DNA of 38,499 bases, taken from the NCBI RefSeq assembly GCF_904846705.1, contig NZ_CAJHBS010000027.1:1-38499 (forward strand). The letters are read 5' to 3'. Both the position numbers and the translations under genes were made by a program. Shown here in pieces: positions 1 through 7,998 of the stretch. The DNA is from Psychrobacter sp. Pi2-52. GTDB lineage: Bacteria > Pseudomonadota > Gammaproteobacteria > Pseudomonadales > Moraxellaceae. Under the pieces are notes generated by a model. It did not search any database and was not told the DNA's origin. It saw only the letters and a list, made by a program, of their open reading frames with translations. The number at the start of each line of letters is the position of its first letter. The stretch's first letter is position 1.

Positions 1-72
1 GCTGAGTAGGTCATCTTTTATATTTCTCTTTGCTTGGTTTAAAAGCATTGTACCTTTTCTATTTTGGACTGA

Positions 73-888
73 CTATATCATCACATATAAAGTTACCATC
101 AAAGGTGTTGTAAGTAGACCTTTAATTTCAGAATTACTTTCTTCAATGGATTCTTTTAAAATATTTCTAACATCTTCTTCTTGAACTAACTTATCTATTA
201 ATGCTTTTTGTTCGGGGTATTTATATGGATCTAACTGATATACTTTAAAAGCACTAATATTTTGAATATCATCTCCTGGACGAGAGCTGATTATCATTTG
301 CATTTTAGGATAATACCTATGCCACTTTTCTATTTCGTTCAAGAACCCTTTTATTTTGTCACGACTTACCTCGTCAAAACCGTCTAAAAATAAAACTAAA
401 TCCCCACGTTCAGCCAACACGTGAAAGTTTTTTTTAGTAAATATTGGTATCCATTCAGCTATAGTAGAGCTAACTGCATCTTCTAAACTCTGGTTATTTT
501 CAAGCTTCCGTAGTTCTAGAAAAATAGGTATTCTTTTACCTAACTTAGCCTCTTGATAAGTTAGATACCTCATAAATATGGACTTACCCTGACCCACTGT
601 CCCCTCAAGAACAATATTTTCTTCATTAACATCTATAATTTTATTAATCTGAATATTTACATTCTTTACTCTGGTTGGAATATAGAATTCATGCAAGTCT
701 ATACTAGAATCATTTTTGTATATTGTTTTTACTTTTGCAACGTCTGTTATTTTCTCAGATAAGCCTTGTAGCGCATTTTCTATTTTCCTATTTTTAATAA
801 CTACTGAACCTTTCCCAAACAGCCAAGTAGCTGATTTGGTTACTGGTTCTTTTAACAAACTGGCTAGAATAGATGCTTCTATAATCAT
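73..888 (-). CDS. NACHT-type P-loop NTPase, apparently truncated (bNACHT/NLR-like)
   Basis: A 271-residue protein with a NACHT ATPase core: Walker A GTVGQGKS at about residues 96-103, Walker B LVLFLDGFDE at 164-173 (the DGxDE form typical of NACHT), and a sensor-like MIISSRP at 198-204. About 95 residues precede the P-loop and include the IDLHEFYIPTRV segment often found just before NACHT in bacterial NLR-like proteins. Full-length relatives usually continue through a winged-helix region and a C-terminal sensor for several hundred more residues. Here a TAG stop follows LYVMI at the expected start of the winged helix. The same frame stays open from the stop to the window edge but does not read like a normal NACHT continuation. 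No clear ribosome binding site is seen; ATG at 888 is the only good start before an in-frame stop. The gene is much more AT-rich than the DNA after about 1000, which suggests horizontal transfer. Bacterial NACHT proteins are known antiphage proteins; this copy is probably a remnant, or less likely a short variant. Confidence 0.72.
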   Translation of the reverse strand: MIIEASILASLLKEPVTKSATWLFGKGSVVIKNRKIENALQGLSEKITDVAKVKTIYKNDSSIDLHEFYIPTRVKNVNIQINKIIDVNEENIVLEGTVGQGKSIFMRYLTYQEAKLGKRIPIFLELRKLENNQSLEDAVSSTIAEWIPIFTKKNFHVLAERGDLVLFLDGFDEVSRDKIKGFLNEIEKWHRYYPKMQMIISSRPGDDIQNISAFKVYQLDPYKYPEQKALIDKLVQEEDVRNILKESIEESNSEIKGLLTTPLMVTLYVMI

Positions 889-1135
889 TATATTTGTCAG
901 CTTTTAGTAGTTATATATAAGAAATTAAAAAGAGTGTAACATTCAATAATATAAGTTTTTTGCTTACTTAAGAATAAGTAATAGCGGTTATCTTACTTGG
1001 CTAAGCGATTTGTAATAGTTAATTTTGAGATACGAAGCAGGCGACGCACCAAACTTTAGCCAGTGGCTTGTGTAGGTAAGCAGATATGAGCGAAAAGAAA
1101 GGTTAGCTGTCTACTCATTTCGCCATAGTTTAATC
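889..1135. other. Intergenic stretch at a composition boundary
   Basis: I find no convincing gene, tRNA or terminator in these 247 bases. The part up to roughly 960 shares the strong AT bias of the NACHT gene. The part after roughly 1010 has the base composition of the rest of the window. This is the likely edge of the acquired segment, but no flanking direct repeat can be seen because the other edge is outside the window. Confidence 0.4.
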
Positions 1136-1282
1136 TCAATCTACTTTACCTTTAGTTCGCCGACACCGCTCAGAACAATAGACCACCTGCTCCCAGTCCT
1201 TTTCCCACTTCTTACGCCACGTAAATGGGCGCTGGCAGACGGGGCAGGTTTTTTGCGGTAGATTTGCTTTTTTATGTGTCAT
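1136..1282 (-). CDS. DUF2256 domain protein, copy 2 (48 aa)
   Basis: A 48-residue basic protein starting [20 protein letters not shown]. It has the DUF2256 pattern: CPVC near the N-terminus (Cys13 and Cys16), a [12 protein letters not shown] core, then YCSERCRR (Cys36 and Cys40), ending in TKGKVD. The four cysteines suggest a small zinc-binding ribbon or treble clef; the biochemical role of the family is unknown. A GGAG sequence seven bases before the ATG supports the start. It lies 45 bases downstream of a second gene of the same family and is clearly its paralogue: both share the CPxC, W..K.W and YCS..CRR pattern. The two follow the large AAA+ ATPase gene closely on the same strand, so co-transcription is plausible. 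The family match was made from sequence pattern alone. Confidence 0.82.
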   Translation of the reverse strand: MTHKKANLPQKTCPVCQRPFTWRKKWEKDWEQVVYCSERCRRTKGKVD

Positions 1283-1327
1283 TATTTGCTCCCATCTACT
1301 TCTAACTATTTTTGTTGTGGCGAAATC

Positions 1328-1489
1328 CTACTTTTGATGTTCTACGCCCTCATATTTCTTAATTCGGCGACACTGGTCTGAGCAATAGACCATGCTCTCC
1401 CAGTTTTTATCAAGCTTCTTAGTCCAGCTAAATTCGCGCTCGCAGATAGGGCAAAGTTTTTTGCGGACGTTCTTCTTTTTGTGCGCCAT
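1328..1489 (-). CDS. DUF2256 domain protein, copy 1 (53 aa)
   Basis: A 53-residue protein beginning MAHKKKNVRKKLCPICEREF. It carries CPIC (Cys13 and Cys16), the WTKKLDKNW core and YCSDQCRR (Cys36 and Cys40), and ends RIKKYEGVEHQK, a tail slightly longer than its neighbour's. The first 42 or so residues align with the copy at 1136-1282 without gaps, so this is a tandem duplication that has since diverged. A longer open frame at 1342-1524 overlaps it in another phase, but that translation has no family pattern and is a shadow. The start lies 51 bases past the end of the giant ATPase gene on the same strand. The cysteines probably bind zinc; function is unknown. Homologues are often found near photolyase/cryptochrome genes in other genomes, but none is visible here. 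Confidence 0.84.
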   Translation of the reverse strand: MAHKKKNVRKKLCPICEREFSWTKKLDKNWESMVYCSDQCRRIKKYEGVEHQK

Positions 1490-1540
1490 AATTTTCTCAT
1501 TTGTTTGTTTACTACATTAGTCACTGGTCACTATAGTCTA

Positions 1541-4500
1541 CTAATCATAGTCGTCAAATATTTTATTAAGTCTGTTGAGACTATTGACGATTAACTTACC
1601 AGATTGATCGGTGCTGGTATCAATCGCCAGCTTCTCATCCATCCGCATCGTCAATGGCTCTAATGCTTGCTTGAGGGCAGTTGCCATCAGTGCCGTTTGC
1701 TGATGAATATTAGGGATATCGCTATCGGCTGTTTGATTATCATTATTGCTAACCAAGCTATCCGCCATTTTTTGCGCCAGTTGTTCAACAGCGTTGACTA
1801 GCTGCACCATGAGCTGTTTTTGTGCATATTGGTTTTGCTTGAGATACTCACCTTCTGCCTTCTCAGCGTTGTGATCATGCTTGTATATTTGCATCAGCTG
1901 ATTCAGACTTTTTTCAAAGCCGTTATCTATGCTATGGCTGACGACTTTGGCATTGTTAATGACGCTATCTGCGAGGATTTTCTGTGCTTCTAATTGGGCG
2001 TTTAGCTGGGCATCGAGTTGCGCTTGTTGACCTGCTTCTCGTAAGCGAGCGATTTGCTTTGGGTCGTTTTTCGTTAAGTATGTCTCAAACTGGCTACTGA
2101 TGGCATTGAAACCACTGGCCAAATCGACCAACTGGGCAACGATACGCGCGCCCGTATCGCCATCTTCACCGCCCATGGCTTTGTTACGTAGGAAGTCGGC
2201 TTTGATTTGCGCCCAACGCTCTGTTTCTGCTTCAGTCAAGACACCGCGCATCTCGCCAAGCTTGAGCAAGTTACTCTCTGCGCCTTGGGTCAATAGCTGC
2301 GACTCGCCCAGATAGTGATCATCTATAAGCTGGTTTAGCTCTTCTTCATTCATGACTGCCGACAGCTTTTCGGTCATCTTATTCATATTACGATAACTGC
2401 CTTGCAGCTTAAATATCGGCTCAACACGATACTTATCATCTTGCGAGGCGGAGGCAATATAGGCTTGGTTGACGTCCAAAATGACTTCTTGCACCCTAAA
2501 CATATGGCGCAAGATGGCGATAATTTCGTTAACTTCTGAAGTGCTATACGGATACGTCAGATCGCTGCTTTGTGCTTGAACGAGGTTGGCATTGTCTGTT
2601 TTTGCCATTTTAATCAAACGATGCACATCGCTTAAGTCACGGTTGGCCAGTGGTGCAAGAACCGTATTAGAGGTCAGCGAGTTTTCAATATAACTAAGCG
2701 CAAACACTTCTTCCATGCCGCTCATGATATCGCCTAAGTTGTAGATATCGGCACGGTTGGCAAGCATGTCGGGGACTTTAAAGGCCTCGCCGCTTTCGGT
2801 ATAAGGGTTACCTGCCATGACCACGCAGAACTTTTTGCCACGCATGTCATAGGTCTTAGTCTTGCCTTGCCAGACGCCATCGATACGGCGTGTACCATCA
2901 CCGAGTGAGATAAACTTCTGCAAAAACTCCGCGTGCGTATGCTGAATATCATCGAGATACAGCATGACGTTATTGCCCATCTCAAAGGCCAAGTTGATTT
3001 TATTCAACTCTTCTCGGGCGGTGGCATTGGGTGCTTTTTCGGGATCTAATGAGGTGACGTCATGACCGAGTGACGGACAGTTAATCTTCATGAAGATAAG
3101 GCCGAGGCGATTTGCCACGTACTCCATCAAGGTGGTTTTACCATACCCCGGTGGCGATATCATCATAAGAATACCCATCAAATCGGTACGCTTATCCTCG
3201 CCGACCGTGCCCATCTGTTTGGCAAGGTTGTCACCGATGAGTGGCAGATAGCTCTCGTTAATCAGACGGTTACGTACAAATGAGGACAGTGGACGCGGCA
3301 TAAACTCGTCCAGTCGCAACGTCTCTTTTGAATCATGCAATATCTCTGAGCGCATGGCCAGATAACGTCTATAGGCAGGGATGACTTGCGCATCATGATG
3401 ATGCAAACGATTTAAGAAATCATCGACGGCAAAGGTTAAGGTCTGCTGATGAATACGTATATGCTCACCCAGCAAATTATTGACTTGTATCTCAAGCGAT
3501 ACCTTACCCGTGCTACGTTCAAAGCTTTGTACTTGATTGAGCGGATTATTAATACTGGTCAATGATGTAGTCGATGACGTAGCCGACGAGGTGATTGAGG
3601 AAAATGACAAGGCCGATGGCGTGCCACTGGTGCCTGTACTGTTTAAACCTTGATTGCCCAATCCTTTAGCACTTAGCCCTTTATTAAAAGCCCCTTTATT
3701 AAAAGTAGCGCCTGAATCAATCAATCGTTGCACCAAAGCTTCACGCTGAGCATCATTTAACTGGGTAAGTAAGACAGCAATGGCTTCAGGCACATAATGA
3801 CGGCCACTCTCTAGCTGTTGCTTGCGTAGCGCGTTTTGTGTTTCAATCTCAGCAAGCTGATCTTCACTGAGTGCCTCGCCTGCCTCACCCAAACCATCAG
3901 CTAATACGTTAGCCGACTCAGTACTGCCGTAGGTTTTATCAAGTAGTGCATGAAACCATGTGGCTAGTAGCTCATAGGCTGATTTGGGTTGGAAGCCAAG
4001 CTTACTGATAGAAGACTGTAGTTGATCAAAACTGGCGGTATTTTGCGTGCTACCTGACGCGCTATTTAGCGTTTGGCTTAGCTGCTCACACAACTGCTGC
4101 GCTTGTTGGCTGGTTTGCCATTTTATTGTGTTATGTGCGCCGGCATTGGTTTCAGCCGACTGTCCCATGACGCTCACCAAGTATTCACAAGCAAGCTGAA
4201 CGTAGCTTAGTTTGAAGATGTTGGCGCCTTTATCAACGCTACCATCTTTATCAGCGCTAAGACTGTCATCATTATGAGCCATAACAAAATGACGCATCAC
4301 TTGGCTCATGTCCTCGACCAATAGAGACTTCGCAGTATCGCTGCCCAATGCACGGCGCAATTGCTCAGCGGTCGCGGCTCTATCCGTCCAATTATTTGCA
4401 CGTGTCAGCACTGATTCATTTAACCAAGCGTCATAACCAAATTGACGTAAGCTATCTAAACCAAGCGCTTGTACAATATTTAGCTGCCAATAGAATAATT

Positions 4501-7500
4501 GCGCCAATGCTCTTACTTGCGGGGTATAAATCAGTAGCCCTGCCTCACGCAATGTCGGCAGTATTTGCATCAATAATAGCGTGGCATCATGGTCATGAAT
4601 GCCTTTGTCATAGCCAAGCTGATAACGCGGGGTGGCGTAAGCTTTGACCAACTTGGACAATGGGCTGTCATTATCAATGTCACTATTAACATCGAGGGTA
4701 ATGATAGTCGCATCATATGCTTGATATAAACGTTCTTCGGTTAGTCCATCTTGGCTATTTTTAGCACTTTCAATAATGCTATACGCCAAGTACTCGGCGC
4801 GGTACACCTTGTCAGACTCGGAGGCGATATTCATGTCCCAATACGGACGCAAGGCGTTTAGCTCAGTGTTATTAAGCACTTCATAATAATCTGTACCCGT
4901 TAGATGCAAGTTCAGCACGCGCTTGCCATCTGACTGCTGACGACTCAATAAGGTCAAATCCAGCGGCTGAGTATTGACTGAAAAACGGTGCTTGCCCAGT
5001 TTGATGATTTGACCACCATCTTCAAACAAGTCCGACTTGTCTTTTAAACTCTTATAGCTCTCGATTTGGATGGCTTTTAGGCGGGCATCGATGTCATCGG
5101 CTTTGACACTAAAGCCCATCGCTTGCAGCTCTTTTGCAATGGTACGGACTTTTTGCACCAGACCATCAGCCGCAAAATACGTATTTAACGCCTCTTCCTC
5201 TGTAAAGCCTGTGACGCCAGTGCTTTGCGTGCGTTTTTTAATACTCTCAAGCATTCGCAGCGCACCATCACCTAAGTTTTGCGCTTTACGGTTACGAGCA
5301 TCGAGCAATTGCTGCTTATGGTTTTCAAAGGTCTCGTAAATCTCTTCACGCTTGCTAATAATATCGGCTAAAAACTGATCGCCACTATTGGTCTCTGGAT
5401 CAGCGAACTGGCTTTCTAACTCTTCTAACTGTACCAGCAATTTTGCCATTTGCTCGTCTGATTTCTCAGGCGTATTGGCAATGGATAACGCATTGGCAAT
5501 AGATTGACCAAACAGCTTAAACTGCGCACCAAATTGCGCGACAGCCTCCGCAGATCCCAGGTTTTTGCGTTTATGATTGAGCTTGGCTTTGCTCTGGTTT
5601 AGGCTCGCATAAATGGTCGATATGTCATCGATAATTTGCGTACGCACCGTGGCATCGGCCACATCTAGCGTCCCTAATAGCTCGGTCAATAAATCTAACC
5701 CTTGCGCTGTTTCATCAATTTTTTCTAGTACGGGTTTTAGCTCAGCATTGGTTTCAGCGGTGTTTAAGCGCTCACTGACATCGACCAATATGCCTTCGTA
5801 GCTTGAGAGTGCCTCTTCACCACTTAAAAACAGCACCGTTTTTTCAGCAAGCTCGCTCTCTGCTTCCTCTAATTGCTTTTGCAATGCTTGTAACTTATCA
5901 GCATCTAGATAGCGCAAATCTTCCAAGCTGACCAAGCGACCTTTTTGGCGTCTTAATGCTGACAACTGATCGACATAATCACTGGCAGACTCAAAGCTAG
6001 TGACGCGTATCTGCCGCAAAATCTCACTTTGCTGCGTATCAGCATCGGCTAGCGCAGTTTGGGTTTGCTTTTGGATACTTTGTACTTTGGCGAACTCATC
6101 GATGACAAGCTCAGCCGTGGCCGTCACTTCTTTAATACTACTGGCGACGTCAGTCAGCTCAGGCTCAGACAGCCAGTAGTAACTATCAAACAATCTGCTG
6201 GTATTGTCAGCCAACTCTTCATAGAGCTTTTGAGACACGCTTTGATTATCAATCAGGCGAGTAATGCTATACAGGTCTGAGATACCACGTACCAGTTCTT
6301 TATTACCGATTTTGCCATAGAAGCTCGTGCTTTCTGGCAGCTCACTCACATACTCGTGTGAGGCATAAGGGGTATGCCATATCTGCATCGGGTGAATACG
6401 AGATGGCTCACTTTGATCGCTAAACAGCACCAAACGGCCATTCTCAGCCAAAGCCATACCGTTGCAATAGATAGGGTTTGCTAATTGCTTTTTAATCAAA
6501 TTATAAGGAAACAACCCCGTGACGCCCAAGTCTCTGTCATAAAATAAAAATAGAACATCTTCACCATTTGGCGATATGATTTTGCGTTTGAATTTTAAGT
6601 CTTTGGCGTCCACGTTATTGGCATCAAACAGCTTATATTCGCCCGTTTGCAGATAGTAGCCACCCGGAAATATGATGCCGTGGTCTTCTGGCAGCTGCAC
6701 ACACGATTGTCCAATCGCATCCAAACGTAATACCGCTTCGGTTAAAGTGTTATAAACAAAATAACGGTAGTCCTCTTCACGATAGGGCAATATTTTGAGC
6801 AGGATTAAACTGCCAACTTTGGCATAAGCAATCTCGGCATCGGTCAACGACTGAGTACGATCTTCGACAGGCTCACTATAGATACCCTGCCCTGACTGCG
6901 TATTATCCTCAATCTTGATGGTCAGATCTCCACCGACCGTCTCTACAAATATCGTATCCAAGATATTCATATGCGGATATTTGCCGTTGATCATCTGATC
7001 GCGTGTGGTTTCTATCCAGTCAAAATCATAGGCAGGTGGCAGTTCAATGTCACGCTCGCCACGATTGTCGACGTAAGCGACTTGAGCAGACTCTGGTGTG
7101 CCTTGGCTAAAATCTAGCGCGAAACGGAACACTCGAATATCAGTGATGCGCTCTCCAATCTGAAACGCTAATAGCAATTTGCTGTCTTTCACCGTTATTT
7201 GAATTAAGCGCGTTTGCTTATAATATCGGTACAGCTCATTGAAGTCTTGGACAAAGGCATCTTGACCCAAAAAAGTGCTTGTTAAATCGACTTCTTCAAG
7301 TTGGTACTCTTCTTCACTTTCGACTGGCTCAATCAAACGATATAGCGACAATACATCCTTAACATTGCTTGCACGTTTGAGTCCCATAAAAACGTTGTAG
7401 CCAAACAGTAGATATTCGCCTACTTGCACCATATCCTGCGCCACACAGTTATGTTCGGTACGGATACGCGTACGGGCGATGACTTGCATTTGAGTACTGC

Positions 7501-7690
7501 CGAACTCTTCAAGGCGTGCAGTATTTAGCGTGGCCGTCTGTTGCTCTAAACGAGCACCTTGTTCTGTCAAACGTTTTTTGATGAGCTCATAAGCATTGCC
7601 CGAGGCAACCGCCTGATCAGTTTGGCTTGCTTGACTAGCATTAGGGTTGTCATTGCTATCTGGAGTGGTTAGGTTTTGCGTGTCCGCCAT
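1541..7690 (-). CDS. Giant AAA+ ATPase with DUF3686 N-terminal region ('DNA repair ATPase' family)
   Basis: A 2049-residue protein, long even for its family. After a Gln/Asn-rich start (1-30), residues about 35-480 form a beta-rich region of the DUF3686 type. Residues about 500-870 are mostly Glu/Gln/Leu-rich coiled coil. A helical middle part contains the YQLGYDKGIHDHDA motif that I associate with this family. A low-complexity linker follows (about 1329-1385), then a single AAA+ module near the C-terminus with Walker A SPPGYGKTT at about 1512-1520, Walker B VMLYLDDI at about 1571-1578, and a sensor-1-like FCVVMAGNP. The last 300 residues are again helical. The family is annotated 'DNA repair ATPase' mainly by homology; its biochemical role is not established. 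It is third in a same-strand series after a YqiJ-like membrane protein and a flotillin, so a membrane-scaffolded remodelling machine is a reasonable inference. Confidence 0.85.
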   Translation of the reverse strand: MADTQNLTTPDSNDNPNASQASQTDQAVASGNAYELIKKRLTEQGARLEQQTATLNTARLEEFGSTQMQVIARTRIRTEHNCVAQDMVQVGEYLLFGYNVFMGLKRASNVKDVLSLYRLIEPVESEEEYQLEEVDLTSTFLGQDAFVQDFNELYRYYKQTRLIQITVKDSKLLLAFQIGERITDIRVFRFALDFSQGTPESAQVAYVDNRGERDIELPPAYDFDWIETTRDQMINGKYPHMNILDTIFVETVGGDLTIKIEDNTQSGQGIYSEPVEDRTQSLTDAEIAYAKVGSLILLKILPYREEDYRYFVYNTLTEAVLRLDAIGQSCVQLPEDHGIIFPGGYYLQTGEYKLFDANNVDAKDLKFKRKIISPNGEDVLFLFYDRDLGVTGLFPYNLIKKQLANPIYCNGMALAENGRLVLFSDQSEPSRIHPMQIWHTPYASHEYVSELPESTSFYGKIGNKELVRGISDLYSITRLIDNQSVSQKLYEELADNTSRLFDSYYWLSEPELTDVASSIKEVTATAELVIDEFAKVQSIQKQTQTALADADTQQSEILRQIRVTSFESASDYVDQLSALRRQKGRLVSLEDLRYLDADKLQALQKQLEEAESELAEKTVLFLSGEEALSSYEGILVDVSERLNTAETNAELKPVLEKIDETAQGLDLLTELLGTLDVADATVRTQIIDDISTIYASLNQSKAKLNHKRKNLGSAEAVAQFGAQFKLFGQSIANALSIANTPEKSDEQMAKLLVQLEELESQFADPETNSGDQFLADIISKREEIYETFENHKQQLLDARNRKAQNLGDGALRMLESIKKRTQSTGVTGFTEEEALNTYFAADGLVQKVRTIAKELQAMGFSVKADDIDARLKAIQIESYKSLKDKSDLFEDGGQIIKLGKHRFSVNTQPLDLTLLSRQQSDGKRVLNLHLTGTDYYEVLNNTELNALRPYWDMNIASESDKVYRAEYLAYSIIESAKNSQDGLTEERLYQAYDATIITLDVNSDIDNDSPLSKLVKAYATPRYQLGYDKGIHDHDATLLLMQILPTLREAGLLIYTPQVRALAQLFYWQLNIVQALGLDSLRQFGYDAWLNESVLTRANNWTDRAATAEQLRRALGSDTAKSLLVEDMSQVMRHFVMAHNDDSLSADKDGSVDKGANIFKLSYVQLACEYLVSVMGQSAETNAGAHNTIKWQTSQQAQQLCEQLSQTLNSASGSTQNTASFDQLQSSISKLGFQPKSAYELLATWFHALLDKTYGSTESANVLADGLGEAGEALSEDQLAEIETQNALRKQQLESGRHYVPEAIAVLLTQLNDAQREALVQRLIDSGATFNKGAFNKGLSAKGLGNQGLNSTGTSGTPSALSFSSITSSATSSTTSLTSINNPLNQVQSFERSTGKVSLEIQVNNLLGEHIRIHQQTLTFAVDDFLNRLHHHDAQVIPAYRRYLAMRSEILHDSKETLRLDEFMPRPLSSFVRNRLINESYLPLIGDNLAKQMGTVGEDKRTDLMGILMMISPPGYGKTTLMEYVANRLGLIFMKINCPSLGHDVTSLDPEKAPNATAREELNKINLAFEMGNNVMLYLDDIQHTHAEFLQKFISLGDGTRRIDGVWQGKTKTYDMRGKKFCVVMAGNPYTESGEAFKVPDMLANRADIYNLGDIMSGMEEVFALSYIENSLTSNTVLAPLANRDLSDVHRLIKMAKTDNANLVQAQSSDLTYPYSTSEVNEIIAILRHMFRVQEVILDVNQAYIASASQDDKYRVEPIFKLQGSYRNMNKMTEKLSAVMNEEELNQLIDDHYLGESQLLTQGAESNLLKLGEMRGVLTEAETERWAQIKADFLRNKAMGGEDGDTGARIVAQLVDLASGFNAISSQFETYLTKNDPKQIARLREAGQQAQLDAQLNAQLEAQKILADSVINNAKVVSHSIDNGFEKSLNQLMQIYKHDHNAEKAEGEYLKQNQYAQKQLMVQLVNAVEQLAQKMADSLVSNNDNQTADSDIPNIHQQTALMATALKQALEPLTMRMDEKLAIDTSTDQSGKLIVNSLNRLNKIFDDYD
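3632..3706 (-). repeat. Five 15-bp coding repeats (pentapeptide array) in the ATPase linker
   Basis: Five in-frame units of 15 bases encode TFNKG, AFNKG, LSAKG, LGNQG and LNSTG at about residues 1329-1353 of the giant ATPase. The two at 3677-3706 are almost identical in DNA; the others have drifted. A Ser/Thr-rich stretch of about 30 residues follows. It is probably a flexible tether in front of the AAA+ module and could vary in length through replication slippage. Confidence 0.8.
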
Positions 7691-7998
7691 CGTTGCTCGT
7701 CCGTTTCTGTTTTTACATAATAAGAGAATTTTTTGGCAATAAGGAAAATAAGAAGTTATTTGAGATGAAGATCATCGAAAGTAAAGAAGCACTTGGCTAA
7801 TCTAAAAAAACGATTCATCACTGCTGATTTTTTAGATTAGCCAACTCATTATTAATAATAAGTTGGCTATCGCTCTATGAAGATGTATAGAACGAGTTGG
7901 TTAGATTCAGCCTGCCTCCTAAATGACAAGCTAGTTATCAAGGGAGAAATGCATTAATTTTGGCGCGTGTCTTCAATCTATAAAGACATGTCTTAATA
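7691..7998. other. 308-bp gap inside the operon with a long hairpin
   Basis: This gap separates the flotillin stop from the giant ATPase start and holds no recognisable gene. It contains a perfect 17-base inverted repeat (TTGGCTAATCTAAAAAA at 7793-7809, its complement at 7828-7844, 18-base loop). A second small hairpin joins CCAACT (7841-7846) with AGTTGG (7861-7866), sharing bases with the first, so the two structures exclude each other. Read on the minus strand, the second hairpin comes first. There is no uridine run directly after either stem, so this is not a textbook terminator. It could be an attenuator, an mRNA-stability structure or a processing site between the two genes. Confidence 0.6.

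Noticed and set aside
889..1135. Possible tRNA or small RNA gene near the composition boundary
   Set aside because: No cloverleaf, promoter or terminator can be drawn from the sequence.
1342..1524. 60-residue open frame upstream of the DUF2256 copy
   Set aside because: It overlaps the DUF2256 gene in another phase and its translation shows no family pattern, while the overlapped frame has the four-cysteine motif.
7793..7844. Inverted repeat as ends of an insertion element
   Set aside because: Only 18 bases separate the arms and there is no transposase or target duplication.
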